5,334 nt of DNA, taken from the NCBI GenBank assembly GCA_002718095.1, contig PBDP01000008.1, positions 84,466 to 89,799 of the forward strand, in the 5' to 3' direction. Numbering within the stretch: position 1 is the first letter of the stretch; the number at the start of each line of letters is the position of its first letter. Of the stretch, positions 5,330-5,334 are shown piece after piece. Made by a program: the position numbers and the translations under genes. Origin of the DNA: Chloroflexota bacterium. GTDB lineage: Bacteria > Chloroflexota > Dehalococcoidia > Lucifugimonadales > UBA826. The notes under the pieces are model-generated. The model ran no database searches. It had not been told where the DNA came from and was given only the letters and a program-made list of their open reading frames with translations.

Positions 5330-5334
5330 AATCT

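Noticed and set aside
1-5334. CRISPR arrays, transposase genes, toxin-antitoxin pairs or riboswitches
   Set aside because: I looked for spaced repeats, transposase or recombinase motifs, small overlapping gene pairs and structured leaders. None could be supported.

Overview
The window is AT-rich bacterial DNA. It holds one complete tRNA gene, five complete protein genes and the tail of a sixth, all proteins on the + strand. A gammaproteobacterial or similar low-GC, Gram-negative lineage (for example marine) is suggested by three things: the PgsA sequence, which closely follows the E. coli enzyme as I know it; the 3' CCA encoded in the tRNA gene; and two lipoprotein signal peptides. The taxon is an inference and cannot be fixed from this window.

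Left part (1-2221): a compact, co-directional housekeeping cluster. It contains the C-terminus of a DCC/DUF393 thiol-disulfide oxidoreductase-like protein, a CvpA-family membrane protein starting 2 bases after it, a ROK-family sugar kinase of the fructokinase type 16 bases further on, and phosphatidylglycerophosphate synthase PgsA 49 bases after that. No terminator is visible between them, so they may share a transcript, although their functions are not obviously linked.

Right part (2222-5334): an accessory stretch ending at a tRNA-Lys(CTT) gene on the minus strand. It holds two unrelated predicted lipoproteins. The first has three perfect-length 48-bp proline-rich repeats followed by a beta-propeller-like domain, and its propeller portion is clearly richer in G+C than everything around it. 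Five bases after its stop codon lies a degenerate copy of the 3' half of the tRNA-Lys gene, in the same orientation as the intact gene about 1.8 kb away. Between the two copies sits the second, AT-rich lipoprotein gene, which has an Ig-like N-terminal region and a domain resembling an M23-type (duplicated hybrid motif) fold.

The layout intact tRNA / cargo / displaced tRNA 3' end is what integration at a tRNA gene leaves behind. No integrase is present inside the interval, so this would be a decayed, mini- or satellite-type island, or the trace of a tRNA duplication. The tRNA-Lys locus as an insertion hot spot carrying surface lipoproteins is the most interesting aspect of the window.
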